From the NCBI GenBank assembly GCA_049610385.1, contig JBMYZL010000001.1, forward strand, positions 158,570 through 222,569: a stretch of 64,000 bases of DNA, read 5' to 3'. The first letter of the stretch is position 1. Every line of letters starts with the position of its first letter. Of the stretch, positions 1 through 9,900 are shown piece after piece. The notes beneath the pieces were generated by a model. It saw only the letters and a list, made by a program, of their open reading frames with translations, had not been told where the DNA came from and searched no databases. Source of the DNA: JBMYZL01 sp049610385. Its GTDB lineage: Bacteria; Bacteroidota; Bacteroidia; Flavobacteriales_D; Sanyastnellaceae. The position numbers and the translations under genes were made by a program.

Positions 1-153
1 TTTGGAGATGATGTCCTTGCAAAAATTTTCAATGGCCTCAACACCTTCTCCACAACATGTTGGAATGCGGTCCAAATCAGGGTCGAGGCCTACACATAAA
101 AAAGACTCTTTTTTTTGAATCTGGGCAAAAAGTTCATTGCGGTTCGCAATCAT
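1..153 (-). CDS. pyrF: Orotidine 5'-phosphate decarboxylase, N-terminal fragment
   Basis: The start ATG is at 153 and the gene runs off the left edge, so about 51 residues are visible. They contain the early motif SFLCVGLDPDLDRIP, which matches the first beta strand and substrate-binding Asp of the Bacteroidota-type OMP decarboxylase, the last enzyme of UMP synthesis. The start lies 16 bases after the prfA stop on the same strand, so it is probably the last visible gene of a prfA operon. Only the N-terminus can be judged, but the motif is distinctive. Confidence 0.85.
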   Translation of the reverse strand, partial: MIANRNELFAQIQKKESFLCVGLDPDLDRIPTCCGEGVEAIENFCKDIISK

Positions 154-169
154 GTTGTCGGTCTTTGTC

Positions 170-1261
170 TCATTCTGAAAAAGTACTGCGCAATAATTCG
201 GCCTGTTCCGCTTGCTGAAGGGCTGCAGTGATGGTTCCAACGTCTCCCCCCAAAATGGCCGAGAGGGCATGAAGGGTCAAACCAATTCTGTGATCCGTCA
301 CGCGACCCTGTGGAAAATTGTACGTCCGAATCTTGGCCGAACGGTCACCGGTACTGACAAGGGACTTTCGCGCGGCAGCTTGTGCTTCTTGTTGTTCATT
401 CCGGGCCGCTTCAAACAATCGGGACCGCAGTACTTCCAGCGCCCGATCAAAATTTGCATGTTGCGAACGACCGTCTTGACATTCCACCACAATTCCACTG
501 GGCAAATGTGTCAATCGAACCGCCGATTCTGTTTTATTCACATGTTGTCCACCTGCTCCACTGGAACGAAAGGTGTCCCTCCGGACGTCTTTCATGTCCA
601 CTTCCACATCCACGGCTTCTGCAACAGGCAAAACTGCAACCGTCGCTGCTGACGTATGTACACGTCCTTGACTTTCTGTTTCGGGAACCCGCTGCACCCG
701 ATGTACTCCGCTTTCAAATTTCATGATTCCGTATGCACCTTCACCCTCGATGCGAGCGATGATCTCTTTGTATCCTCCAACCGTGCCCTCATGTGCATCC
801 ACCAAAGAGAATCCCCATCCCTTGGATTCGGCATATCGACCATACATGCGGTACAAATCACCCGCGAACAAGGCTGCCTCATCCCCCCCTGTGCCGGCGC
901 GAATTTCCAGAACAACAGAACGGTCATCAGCCTCGTCCCGCGGAAGCAACAAAAGTTGGGCATCTGCACGCAACTTGGGCAATTGAATCTCCAAATGGCT
1001 GAATTCGTCCTTGGCCATTGCCGCCATTTCGGGATCATTAGAATTCATCATGGATGCAGCCTCTTCTAAACCTGAATTCAAAGCTTGCCAAGTCCTGTAG
1101 TGCTGAACTATCGGCTCCAAACGCTTGTAATCGCGCATCATTTCGGCATATCGCTTTGGATCCGAGACGACCTCAGGATCGGTAATCCGTTTTCCCAATT
1201 CCCCGAACCGGTCTGCAATGGCCGCCAGTTGTCGCAATAACGCCGAGTCTTCCAAACCCAT
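170..1261 (-). CDS. prfA: Peptide chain release factor 1
   Basis: Class I release factor for UAA and UAG stop codons, 363 residues, the normal length. The GGQ motif that triggers peptidyl-tRNA hydrolysis is present (GAGGQHVN, near residue 235). The codon-recognition loop reads PET, fitting the RF1-specific PxT pattern rather than the SPF of RF2. The ATG start leaves only 6 bases to the purM stop upstream, and pyrF begins 16 bases downstream, so the genes are probably cotranscribed. Confidence 0.97.
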   Translation of the reverse strand: MGLEDSALLRQLAAIADRFGELGKRITDPEVVSDPKRYAEMMRDYKRLEPIVQHYRTWQALNSGLEEAASMMNSNDPEMAAMAKDEFSHLEIQLPKLRADAQLLLLPRDEADDRSVVLEIRAGTGGDEAALFAGDLYRMYGRYAESKGWGFSLVDAHEGTVGGYKEIIARIEGEGAYGIMKFESGVHRVQRVPETESQGRVHTSAATVAVLPVAEAVDVEVDMKDVRRDTFRSSGAGGQHVNKTESAVRLTHLPSGIVVECQDGRSQHANFDRALEVLRSRLFEAARNEQQEAQAAARKSLVSTGDRSAKIRTYNFPQGRVTDHRIGLTLHALSAILGGDVGTITAALQQAEQAELLRSTFSE

Positions 1262-1267
1262 CCAAAA

Positions 1268-2449
1268 TCAACTGTCATAAGTGAACTCTCCGTGCTCACT
1301 TGTTATGGTGACCTTTTTCGTTGATGATGCTTCGCAACGACCAATGATTTGAGCGTGGACCCCCATCGACAAAGCCTGCGACACAAGCTCATTTGCTGTT
1401 GATACATCCGTGTATACTTCCATGCGATGACCCATGTTGAATACGCGATACATCTCTTGCCATGTGGTGTTCGACTCCGATTGAATCAATCGAAAGAGAG
1501 GAGGGGTGGACATCAGGTTGTCCTTGATTACATGCAATTCATCGACGAAATGCAAAACTTTTGTTTGAGCACCACCAGAACAGTGCACCATGCCATGAAT
1601 TTGGGACCGATGCTCTCGAATGAACGGCATCAACAAGGGTGCATAAGTTCGGGTCGGCGACAAGACCAACCGTCCCGCATCCAGTGGAACTCCATGCACC
1701 GCATCAGTCAGCTTCCTCCCTCCTGTGTAGGTCACCTCCAAGGGCAAATCCGGATCAAAACTCTCGGGGTATTTGATGGCGAGATCCTGATGAAAAACAT
1801 CGTGACGGGCTGAGGTCAACCCATTGGACCCCATTCCCCCATTGTACCCGCTTTCCCATGCTGCTTGTCCATCACTGGCCAATCCGACAATCACATCTCC
1901 ATCCTGAATCTTCGTGTTGTCGATGACCTCATCTCTGCGCATTCTCGCTGTCACCGTAGAATCCACAATAATCGTACGAACCAAGTCCCCCACATCCGCA
2001 GTCTCTCCCCCAGTAGATCGGATGTCCACGCCATACCGGCGCCACTCATGGATCAACTCCTCGGTGCCTTGGATAATGGCCTTGATGACTTCTCCTGGAA
2101 TTCGTTTTTTGTTCCGACCGATGGTGCTTGACAGCATCATCGGGCCGGTGACTCCGACGCAGAGCAGGTCATCCATATTCATCACCAACGCATCCTGAGC
2201 AACGCCCTTCCAAACTGAAAGGTCACCGGTCTCCTTCCAATACATGTAGGCCAGAGAGGACTTCGTGCCTGCCCCGTCCGCATGCATCACAATGCAATGA
2301 TCTGGGCTGCCGCTCAAATCATCTGGAACAATTTTGCAGAAAGCTCCGGGGAACAACCCTGGGCTCACGCCCGAAATTGCAGCGTGAACATCTTCTTTTC
2401 CCGCGGATACGCCTCGAGACGCATACCGACTCGACACTTCCTCTGTCAC
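1268..2449 (-). CDS. purM: Phosphoribosylformylglycinamidine cyclo-ligase (AIR synthetase)
   Basis: Converts FGAM to AIR with ATP in purine biosynthesis. The 393-residue protein has the PurM N-terminal ATP-binding core (DGAGTKSSLAYMYW, DALVMNMDDLLCVG) and the glycine-rich VGLASDGQAAWESGYNGGMG segment; it is the longer Bacteroidota form. There is no suitable ATG at the N-terminus. The best start is the GTG at 2449, which overlaps the stop of the upstream OmpA-like gene in a GTGA arrangement and so implies translational coupling. Confidence 0.93.
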   Translation of the reverse strand: MTEEVSSRYASRGVSAGKEDVHAAISGVSPGLFPGAFCKIVPDDLSGSPDHCIVMHADGAGTKSSLAYMYWKETGDLSVWKGVAQDALVMNMDDLLCVGVTGPMMLSSTIGRNKKRIPGEVIKAIIQGTEELIHEWRRYGVDIRSTGGETADVGDLVRTIIVDSTVTARMRRDEVIDNTKIQDGDVIVGLASDGQAAWESGYNGGMGSNGLTSARHDVFHQDLAIKYPESFDPDLPLEVTYTGGRKLTDAVHGVPLDAGRLVLSPTRTYAPLLMPFIREHRSQIHGMVHCSGGAQTKVLHFVDELHVIKDNLMSTPPLFRLIQSESNTTWQEMYRVFNMGHRMEVYTDVSTANELVSQALSMGVHAQIIGRCEASSTKKVTITSEHGEFTYDS

Positions 2450-4452
2450 TGGCCTGGCACGTAATCGAATCGGATGATTTTGAAGACCGTCCTTCGATTC
2501 ATTTGGTGTGCGGCTTCTTTGTCGTCCTCGTTCTTCATCGCGGAAATTTCTCGATCCGTGATGATGGGCTCATCCTCTCCTCGGCCTTTGGCGACCAACC
2601 GGTCGGCAACGACACCTTTGGAAATCAAGTAGTCGACACATGTCTGGGCACGTCGTTGGCTCAATTCCCGATTGTACTTGGCATCCCCACGGGTATCTGT
2701 GTGGGACTCCAACTGAATAACAAACGTCTCATTCACATCCATCAAATCCACCAGATAATCCAAAGAATCCTCCGAATTGACTTCAGCATTCACCAACAAC
2801 TCAGCTTCGTTGAAGGGATACAACACCAGGGGCATGGGGTATTCCTCCTCCAAAATGACTTCTTTCAAGAAAAACTCACGGGCAAATGTTGTACTCTCTG
2901 TAAGACCCACTGTCGAAAAATAACCAGACTTACCGATGTATCCGTCCAGCTTGACATCCACCGTGTAGGAGGTCTCCTTTTTAACTTCATCCTCACAAAG
3001 GGAAACCGCACCATCTGCATCGGCCGTCAACTGGAATGAAGACCCATCTGATCCCTGAATCGTGAAGTTGGCCATCAAAGGATTTCCAGTGGTGTTGTCA
3101 TACACGTTTGCGCGGTAGCAAAACTTCATGTCCGGCATGTAGAACATGTACAAATCATCCTTGCCCTTTCCACCCGGCCGATTCGATGTGAAAATCCCCC
3201 GATCCTCTTCCTCGTAAAATACAATGCCAAAATCGTCTGCTGTCGAATTCAGCGGGTAAAGCAACGCCTCCGGTTCGCCAAAAGTCATCGCCTCCTCACC
3301 GACCGGATCGGCTTTGAAAATATCCAATCCCCCCATGCCCCCACGGCCCGATGTAGCAAAGAACAGCGCACCATCGAAACGCATTGAGGGGAACATTTCA
3401 TCACCACTCGAGTTGATGGTTGGCCCCAAATTCACTGGCTCTCCAAAAACATCATTCCGCTCATCATAAGCTGCATAATAAATGTCTTTGCCACCGTATC
3501 CCCCCTCCATATCACTGGCAAACAGCAAGAAGTCATTCTCCGGAGAGAAAGCGGGGTGTCCAACTTGAGAAGAATCATTCGCGTCACGTCCAATCAAATC
3601 CACAATTTCAGCCGGCCCCATGCGGCTGCCCATGACGGAAGAGCGATAAATGTCACAGGCAAACGTGTTCTTTCCATCCGCGACACAACGCGTGAAGTAC
3701 ATGTTCTTGAACTTCCTGTCAAAAGTCACGGTTCCTTCGTTGGAATCTGTATTGACCGTGTTGTTCAAGGGCTTGGGTGTCGACCAGTTCTCCTTCCGAT
3801 CCACCTCTGCACTGAACAAATCCATGTAACTCTGTCCTGTGATGGGGTCTTCTCCAGAACCAGTGGAAGATTCTCGAGAACTCGCAAAAACGATGGCGTC
3901 AGATTTTTTGGAAGCGTATCCCGCACCAAAATCAAACGCATCCGTGTTCAACAACAACAAATTCTCCACGATGTAGCGAGAAGGCGGTTCATCTAAAGCA
4001 AACGCAGCATCATCAGTCATTCGGATTCGCTCGTCGGCCACCGAGGCATCTCCGCCCGATTCTTTGTACGCTTGATACCACTCCATGGCATCATCATACT
4101 CCTGCTGTGCGCGCATGACGTCTCCATAATTCAAGTATACCTCCGGATGGTCTTCGGCATACTTCAATCCGATGGACTTCTTGTACCATTCCTCAGCGCC
4201 GCGCGGATCCAGCATCAAGCGGAAGCACTCACCGGCCATGAAGGCAGTGTATCCCTTGAGGTCGATGTCGCTTTTGATGTTGCCATATGCTTTCACATAT
4301 TCTCGACCGGCCTCGTAATAGCCACTTCTCTTGAATTCAGCGTCCGCTTCTGCGGTCTCTTCTGATTGACTCCAACCGGTTGCCATTCCGGTAAACATGA
4401 GCAGACAGGCTAGTAGTGTCTGCGAAAGAACAGCTTGCAGGTTTTTTTGCAT
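2446..4452 (-). CDS. PorE-like OmpA/PD40/TPR protein of the T9SS/gliding envelope type
   Basis: About 668 residues from the ATG at 4452, which begins a signal peptide ending near GWSQ. Domains in order: TPR-like helices (about 40-125), PD40 beta-propeller repeats (about 150-340, for example AFSPENDFLLFASDMEGG and MRFDGALFFATSGRGG), a carboxypeptidase-regulatory-like beta domain (about 430-520), and an OmpA peptidoglycan-binding domain at the C-terminus (ESHTDTRGDAKYN, NRELSQRRA). This order is that of PorE, the peptidoglycan-binding component of the T9SS in Porphyromonas, but many Bacteroidota have several paralogues. A longer frame to 4680 exists but runs through the upstream terminator and is not used. 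LLAC near residue 16 is a poor lipobox. The stop overlaps the purM start. Confidence 0.8.
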   Translation of the reverse strand: MQKNLQAVLSQTLLACLLMFTGMATGWSQSEETAEADAEFKRSGYYEAGREYVKAYGNIKSDIDLKGYTAFMAGECFRLMLDPRGAEEWYKKSIGLKYAEDHPEVYLNYGDVMRAQQEYDDAMEWYQAYKESGGDASVADERIRMTDDAAFALDEPPSRYIVENLLLLNTDAFDFGAGYASKKSDAIVFASSRESSTGSGEDPITGQSYMDLFSAEVDRKENWSTPKPLNNTVNTDSNEGTVTFDRKFKNMYFTRCVADGKNTFACDIYRSSVMGSRMGPAEIVDLIGRDANDSSQVGHPAFSPENDFLLFASDMEGGYGGKDIYYAAYDERNDVFGEPVNLGPTINSSGDEMFPSMRFDGALFFATSGRGGMGGLDIFKADPVGEEAMTFGEPEALLYPLNSTADDFGIVFYEEEDRGIFTSNRPGGKGKDDLYMFYMPDMKFCYRANVYDNTTGNPLMANFTIQGSDGSSFQLTADADGAVSLCEDEVKKETSYTVDVKLDGYIGKSGYFSTVGLTESTTFAREFFLKEVILEEEYPMPLVLYPFNEAELLVNAEVNSEDSLDYLVDLMDVNETFVIQLESHTDTRGDAKYNRELSQRRAQTCVDYLISKGVVADRLVAKGRGEDEPIITDREISAMKNEDDKEAAHQMNRRTVFKIIRFDYVPGQ

Positions 4453-4527
4453 TCCAGTTCGCTTGATATCAATCGCCGAATGTAACACATCCAAGGCAAC
4501 GAACCTGCATATCCAACGGATTTGTGA

Positions 4528-4558
4528 AAAAAAAGCCCGACTTCTGCCGGGCTTTTTC
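4528..4558 (-). terminator. Rho-independent terminator of the glutamine synthetase gene
   Basis: An 8-9 bp stem (AAAAGCCCG pairing with CGGGCTTTT, loop of 8) is followed on the minus strand by eight Ts. It lies about 30 bases after the glutamine synthetase stop and before the PorE-like start, separating the two transcripts. Confidence 0.85.
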
Positions 4559-4585
4559 CAAGGACATGATTTGACTTGTCGCGAA

Positions 4586-6772
4586 TCAACGTGTAAAGAG
4601 CAATTCACTGAATTTCGGCAATGGCCAAATGGCATCATCAACAAGCTGTTCCAAAGCACTGCAACAAACCCCGACATCATCCATCAGTGGCAAGATCTCC
4701 TGGGCGTACCCCATGGCCTTGGCCATGGCATCATCATGACCCTCAACAGCATCATGAACAGCCTCCATTTGGGCAATGGATTGGTGCAATTTTTGAACCC
4801 AATCGCCGGCCTTCCGGATCATGTCCACCTGCGCACCACTCAGGGCATCGGCCTCCTTGCCGAGCACTTCCCGGAGCTTCGAGACATTCTCCAACAATCC
4901 GTTTTGGTATTTCACAACTGCTGGCAACACCTTATTGCGAGCCATATCCGCCAAAACGCGGTACTCGATTTGACGCTTCAAAATGTAATTCTCCAATTCC
5001 ACCTCGACCCGTGCATGCAACTCCTCAGGACGCAAGATTTGGAGCTTTTCAAACATCTCTCGCACTTCAGCGCGATTGAAGACGTCCAGCGCTTCAGGCG
5101 TTGTTCGCAAGTTGGACAACCCCCTGCTGGCAGCCTCCTTGACCCATTCTTCACTGTAACCATTGCCTTCAAATCGGATGGCCTTGCTCTCAGCAATCAA
5201 CTTCTGCAGCTCTTTCAGGATGGCTTCGTCTTTCTTGTCACCTCCATCAATTCTGGCATCCACAGCCACTTTGAAGGCTTCCAACTGTTCGGCCACAATG
5301 GCATTCAACACGGTCATGGGAATGGCGCAGTTGGCAGTACTGCCTACGGCCCGAAGTTCAAACTTGTTACCGGTGAAAGCAAAGGGCGATGTGCGATTCC
5401 GGTCCGTGTTGTCCAACAAGGCCTCTGGAATGCGGCCAATCTCCAATTTCAATGCTGTCTTGTCGTCTGGCGTCAGCTTCCCAGCGCCGATGTTGGTTTC
5501 CAAATCATCCAACAGTCCGGACAATTGCGACCCAATGAAGGCCGAAATGATTGCGGGCGGCGCCTCATTCGCACCAAGCCTGTGGTCATTTCCGACCCCT
5601 GCGATGGCTGCGCGAATGACATCGGCGCGACGATGCAGGGCCGCCAGCGTGTTGACAAAAAAGGTCAAGAAACGCAGGTTGGTCTTGGGGTTGTTGCCCG
5701 GCTTGAGCAGGTTTACACCCGTGTTCGTTCCCAGTGACCAGTTGTTGTGCTTTCCACTTCCATTCAGTCCAGGAAATGGCTTTTCGTGCAACAGGACTCG
5801 GAAATTGTGCTTGCGGCTCACCTTTTCCAGCAACTCCATCAACAACAAATTGTGGTCGTTCGCCAAGTTTGCTTCTTCGAAAACAGGGGCGCACTCGAAT
5901 TGGTTGGGCGCCACTTCGTTGTGACGTGTAGTCACTGGAATTCCCAATTTGTGGGCCTCCATTTCAAATTCCTTCATAAAAGCTGAAGCACGGGCCGGGA
6001 TGCTGCCAAAATAATGATCATCCAACTGCTGACCCTTTGATGGTGCTGCGCCAAACAATGCCCTTCCGGTCAATTGCAAATCGGGGCGTGCGGCGTGCAA
6101 AGCTGTATCCACCAAAAAATATTCTTGTTCCCAACCGAGCGTCGCCACCACTTTGGTCACATTTTTATCGAAATACTGACAAACGGAAGTCGCCGCCAGA
6201 TCAACTCTCGATAGCGCCTTCAACAACGGCATTTTGTTGTCCAGTGCAAAGCCCGTGTAACTGATGAAGATGGTCGGGATGCACAAGGTGTTTTCCCAAA
6301 CAAAAGCAGGACTCGTCGGGTCCCAAAGCGTATACCCACGCGCTTCAAATGTATTGCGAATGCCGCCACTGGGAAAGGAACTCGCATCGGGCTCTTGCTG
6401 CACCAACAATGATCCGTCGAATTTCTCAATCGCTCGGCCACTGCCTGTCGGGCTGATGAAACTGTCATGCTTTTCAGCAGTGGCACCTGTCAATGGTTGA
6501 AACCAGTGGGTATAATGTGTCGCTCCGCGTGAAATCGCCCATTCCTTCATGGCCGCGGCCGCCTGATCCGCAACTTTTCGATCGATCGGGGTGTGGCGTT
6601 CCATGGCCTCGAGGATGCTATCGTAAGCCTCTTCTGTGAGATATTCGTGCATCACGTTCAGGTGAAACACATCATCTCCGTAGTACTGAGAGATTTTGTT
6701 TGCAGGGCGTTCCCGGTGGCGGGGGGTGCGCTCCATGACATCCTTCAAGGCTGTTTGACGTTCGTAACTCAT
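4586..6772 (-). CDS. glnN: Glutamine synthetase type III
   Basis: ATP-dependent glutamine synthetase of the GSIII class, the main ammonium-assimilation enzyme in many Bacteroidota. It has 728 residues, the length expected of GSIII and far longer than GSI (about 470). Visible signatures include the GSIII N-terminal region, NEVAPNQFECAPVFEEAN, and NGSGKHNNWSLGTNTG, which carries the conserved ammonium/glutamate-site segment. The long C-terminal helical extension typical of GSIII is present. The gene is monocistronic: its own promoter-like element and leader lie upstream and a strong terminator downstream. Confidence 0.95.
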   Translation of the reverse strand: MSYERQTALKDVMERTPRHRERPANKISQYYGDDVFHLNVMHEYLTEEAYDSILEAMERHTPIDRKVADQAAAAMKEWAISRGATHYTHWFQPLTGATAEKHDSFISPTGSGRAIEKFDGSLLVQQEPDASSFPSGGIRNTFEARGYTLWDPTSPAFVWENTLCIPTIFISYTGFALDNKMPLLKALSRVDLAATSVCQYFDKNVTKVVATLGWEQEYFLVDTALHAARPDLQLTGRALFGAAPSKGQQLDDHYFGSIPARASAFMKEFEMEAHKLGIPVTTRHNEVAPNQFECAPVFEEANLANDHNLLLMELLEKVSRKHNFRVLLHEKPFPGLNGSGKHNNWSLGTNTGVNLLKPGNNPKTNLRFLTFFVNTLAALHRRADVIRAAIAGVGNDHRLGANEAPPAIISAFIGSQLSGLLDDLETNIGAGKLTPDDKTALKLEIGRIPEALLDNTDRNRTSPFAFTGNKFELRAVGSTANCAIPMTVLNAIVAEQLEAFKVAVDARIDGGDKKDEAILKELQKLIAESKAIRFEGNGYSEEWVKEAASRGLSNLRTTPEALDVFNRAEVREMFEKLQILRPEELHARVEVELENYILKRQIEYRVLADMARNKVLPAVVKYQNGLLENVSKLREVLGKEADALSGAQVDMIRKAGDWVQKLHQSIAQMEAVHDAVEGHDDAMAKAMGYAQEILPLMDDVGVCCSALEQLVDDAIWPLPKFSELLFTR

Positions 6773-6796
6773 GTGGATTGCTTTTGTACAGTCTTT

Positions 6797-6834
6797 GGAC
6801 GAAATACCCCACCAAAAAGAGGGGGTGACCGTCC
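6797..6834 (-). promoter_or_regulatory. Structured 5' leader hairpin before glutamine synthetase
   Basis: In the minus-strand leader, GGACG pairs with CGTCC as an outer stem and ACCCC pairs with GGGGT as an inner stem, all within 38 bases and ending about 25 bases before the start codon. No known riboswitch is recognised. A role in translational or transcriptional control is inferred only from structure and position. Confidence 0.4.
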
Positions 6835-6851
6835 GTTTTTTAATGATTCCG

Positions 6852-6859
6852 CAAAGATA
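6852..6859 (-). promoter_or_regulatory. Bacteroidota -7 box (TATCTTTG) for glutamine synthetase
   Basis: The minus strand reads TATCTTTG, a perfect match to the TAnnTTTG -7 element, about 80 bases before the ATG. No TTTG lies at the standard 19-base spacing; the nearest is 27 bases upstream. A run of A and G (AAAAAAAAGGGGG) immediately upstream, and a similar tract further up, may stand in for it or bind a regulator. Confidence 0.5.
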
Positions 6860-6938
6860 CCCCCTTTTTTTTCAGGCTCTGCTTGCCAAAATTTTATTTT
6901 TTTCAACGATTACCCCCCTCTTTTTGACCAAATCAAAC

Positions 6939-6976
6939 AAAAAAAGGGCCCCACCCACCGGTAGAACCCCTTTTTT
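6939..6976 (-). terminator. Terminator of the PNGase F-like gene
   Basis: On the minus strand, AAAAAAGGG pairs with CCCTTTTTT across a G-rich loop containing the small palindrome ACCGGT, followed by Ts. It lies about 25 bases past the stop at 7000. The symmetrical A/T flanks could let it act in both directions. Confidence 0.6.
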
Positions 6977-6999
6977 GCAGATCACGTCCTCTTAGGCCA

Positions 7000-9900
7000 T
7001 CATTGAATCACCACGCGCGTGCTTCCAATGCCATCTATGGTGACCGCATAAATTCCTTTGGGCCAGTCCGTCGCGTCTTGAACAATGAGCTCACCTGTGT
7101 GGAATCTGACAATCGATTGGTAGACGACCCGACCTTGCACATCCCGCCAAGTCATTTGTCTGGTCTCGGCACCCAACCAAGATCCATCTACGCGCAATCG
7201 GATGATTCCGTCCGTTGGATTGGGGAAAGCAATGAGGGTCCTTTCGATGGATTGATCCACCTGTTCCACCGAAGAAACGAGGTTGGTTTCAAAATGAAAT
7301 GCTTGGCTGATGGACTTGCCAAAATCAGGTTCAAAGTTGATGAAATTCCCGCCCGCTACCTTTTTGATGCGGGTGTATCCAGAGCCATCGCTGTTGGCCC
7401 AAAAATCCGTTCCGTCATCGCCAGCATCATTGATGGTGAAGCGATAGCAACCCTGGTTGACCTCGATGGTGTCCCGGAAGGTGGTGTTGGCTTCTGTATA
7501 TCCACGTTGCCAAACCACATCTCCATTGGCGTTGGTCAATTTGACTTGGGTTTCCCAAGGTGCGTTATTCGTCTTGGTCCAAATGATCAATCGATTGTCA
7601 TCCAAATCATTGTATGACCAAGTCGGAACCCGGTGGAATCGGCTGGATGTGCTGTTGTTGGACAACTGTTCATCCGACTCATCAAGCAAGGTCACATGGA
7701 ATTCCAGTTGCTCATCCTCACCCCCATCATAAAGAATGGCATCACTGTATGGCAAAGACACAATCAATTCCTCCAGAAAAGCGAGGTTCCCGGTCCAATT
7801 CAAACTTTCCACTTCCCCGACATTCCCATTTTCACCTGAGATATAATAACTAAAAGAACATTCCGTCAGAGGTGCCGTTCCATTGTTTCGAATGCGGATT
7901 GAAGGAGCTTCACAAATCGGGTTCATTCGGCTTTGAAGTTTGTCATCGGAAGGCGACAAAACTTCTGAAATCTCCACATCGTGGGAAAAGTTGGGTGGAC
8001 CGTAGGAAATGATTTGACCTTCAAACCGATAATTGCCATCGGGGTCGTAGTCAATGTTGTAATCCACATTGAACGATTCCTCGTTTGAAACCAGACCCGT
8101 CAATTCCCAATTTCGTGTATCCACTGGCGCCCCGGGGCACCAAGCCGCTCGGTCGTAAATCCAAGTTCCTCCCTGTGGATACAAAGGGTTGTCTGCGCAT
8201 TCCTGCATGATTTCCCAACTCCATTCAGTCTCGCCATTCACAAGAACACTGTGCGTGTTATAGCAGAATTCCGCACAATTGTTCCCTGTGCCGAATCCAT
8301 GACCACTCGCACGGGTTTTTAATCGAAATTGGGCTTCACCCGGTTCCGGCGTGAACGTGTGGTCCGTGATGTTTTCATCAAATGTGACGAGGTTATACGT
8401 CCCCTTCCAAAAGGCATCCACCCGTTTCACATCCCGAGGTGGGGTACCCTCGATAAAAGCAAACTTCAAGTCCAACAACTCCTGCCAATTCCCTGCCTGA
8501 AGTTGCACACTGTCTCGGAGCAATGGAGCATAATCCGTCACATCAAACACCCATGTCCAGCCGTCATCACCCAAAGTCAAGCCGATGCCATAAGGTGTGA
8601 TGTAACGGGCCAATTCATAACGGTCCACGACTTCGAAAGGAAGACTGAAGTAAGAAAGGGTATCGTTGACATATTGATCCACTTCCCCAGTGATGGGATA
8701 AGTAGCAAGAACTGCGCCATCCGCCATCCGCTTGACTGATGCTGTGCCCTCCGGCCAGCCATAAGACAAATCCACCCAAGTGGCAGCATTGTCGACCGCT
8801 TCAAAAGTCGCCACGCTCACCGGTGGGACAGGCACAGCAGTCACATATTCCGCAGCATACATGGCATCTGATGGCTCGCCCCCCATGGTGAACGTCACCG
8901 CGGGTCGCGCGTCTCCAAATGCCGGTCCGCCGTTCCAAAAACACTCAGAGGCCCGGTATTTGTATCGCCCCGCGTTGCCATGAAGCCATCCATCGATGGC
9001 ATTGGTTCCATTGGGCTCATCAAAGTTGAAGGCCCTCACCAAGCTGGCGTATGCCGGGTGATCTGTATCCACAGACCGATCGTGCCAATCCGCAATGACC
9101 AATTCATCGAGCGCTTCGGACCAAATGCGAAATGCATCCACATCTCCGCGATAATCATTTCCACCATTTCCATTGCAACCAATGTGCATTCGAACGATTT
9201 CACCAAATGCATGGTCCTTGTTTTCGCCCGAATGCCACAAAGCACCATCAAGATAGATGGACATGTTGCCCGCAGCAGCATCTTTTCGGAATGCCCAATG
9301 GTGCCATTGACCTTCATACTCAGATTCGGAGGCTGCCTGATCGATGCGATCATACCCACCATCATACCCTGCATCCCAATATATCCGACCATTTGACCAA
9401 GGCAGATGAATGTTGATTTCACGGTTGTTCCCTGCGTTCACAGCTTCACAAATGCTGTTGTTTTCTGGTTGTGCCATTGGATTTCCTCGTTGCCAAAATT
9501 CCACGGTGACTTCATCACCAATGGCATCCAATCCCGCCACTTCCACTTCGAAACGATCATTTCCATCAAAACGGATGTACCGACCAGCATCATGGGCTTG
9601 CCAAGTGCGACCCGGGGCCGAGGTGGTAGACACTTGAGGCATCACCAAAATCGGCGAGCTGTTGGATTCAATGGACCAATCCAATAAGACATTGGACACC
9701 CCATCCCATTCAAGTGGAACTTCCAAGGGAAAAGCCACAAGGTTGCCACCGCCTTCGAAGACCCATTCATCATCCGTTGTCCATCCCCCATTCACAAGGG
9801 TCGTCAGCGAATCCAACTCGGTCAATTGGGCACGGAGCATCGCATGGCCACCCCCTGGCCACATGTCCACTGGGAAATTGACTGACGTAATGGGCCCAGC

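Noticed and set aside
4400..4452. LLAC in the PorE-like signal region as a lipobox
   Set aside because: The Cys is only about 16 residues in, the -2/-3 residues fit poorly, and a better signal peptidase I site follows at GWSQ.
4397..5737. Long plus-strand open frame (446 codons) opposite the PorE-like and glutamine synthetase genes
   Set aside because: It is antisense to two well-supported genes, crosses a terminator, and its translation (Cys, His and Gln-rich) resembles no protein family.
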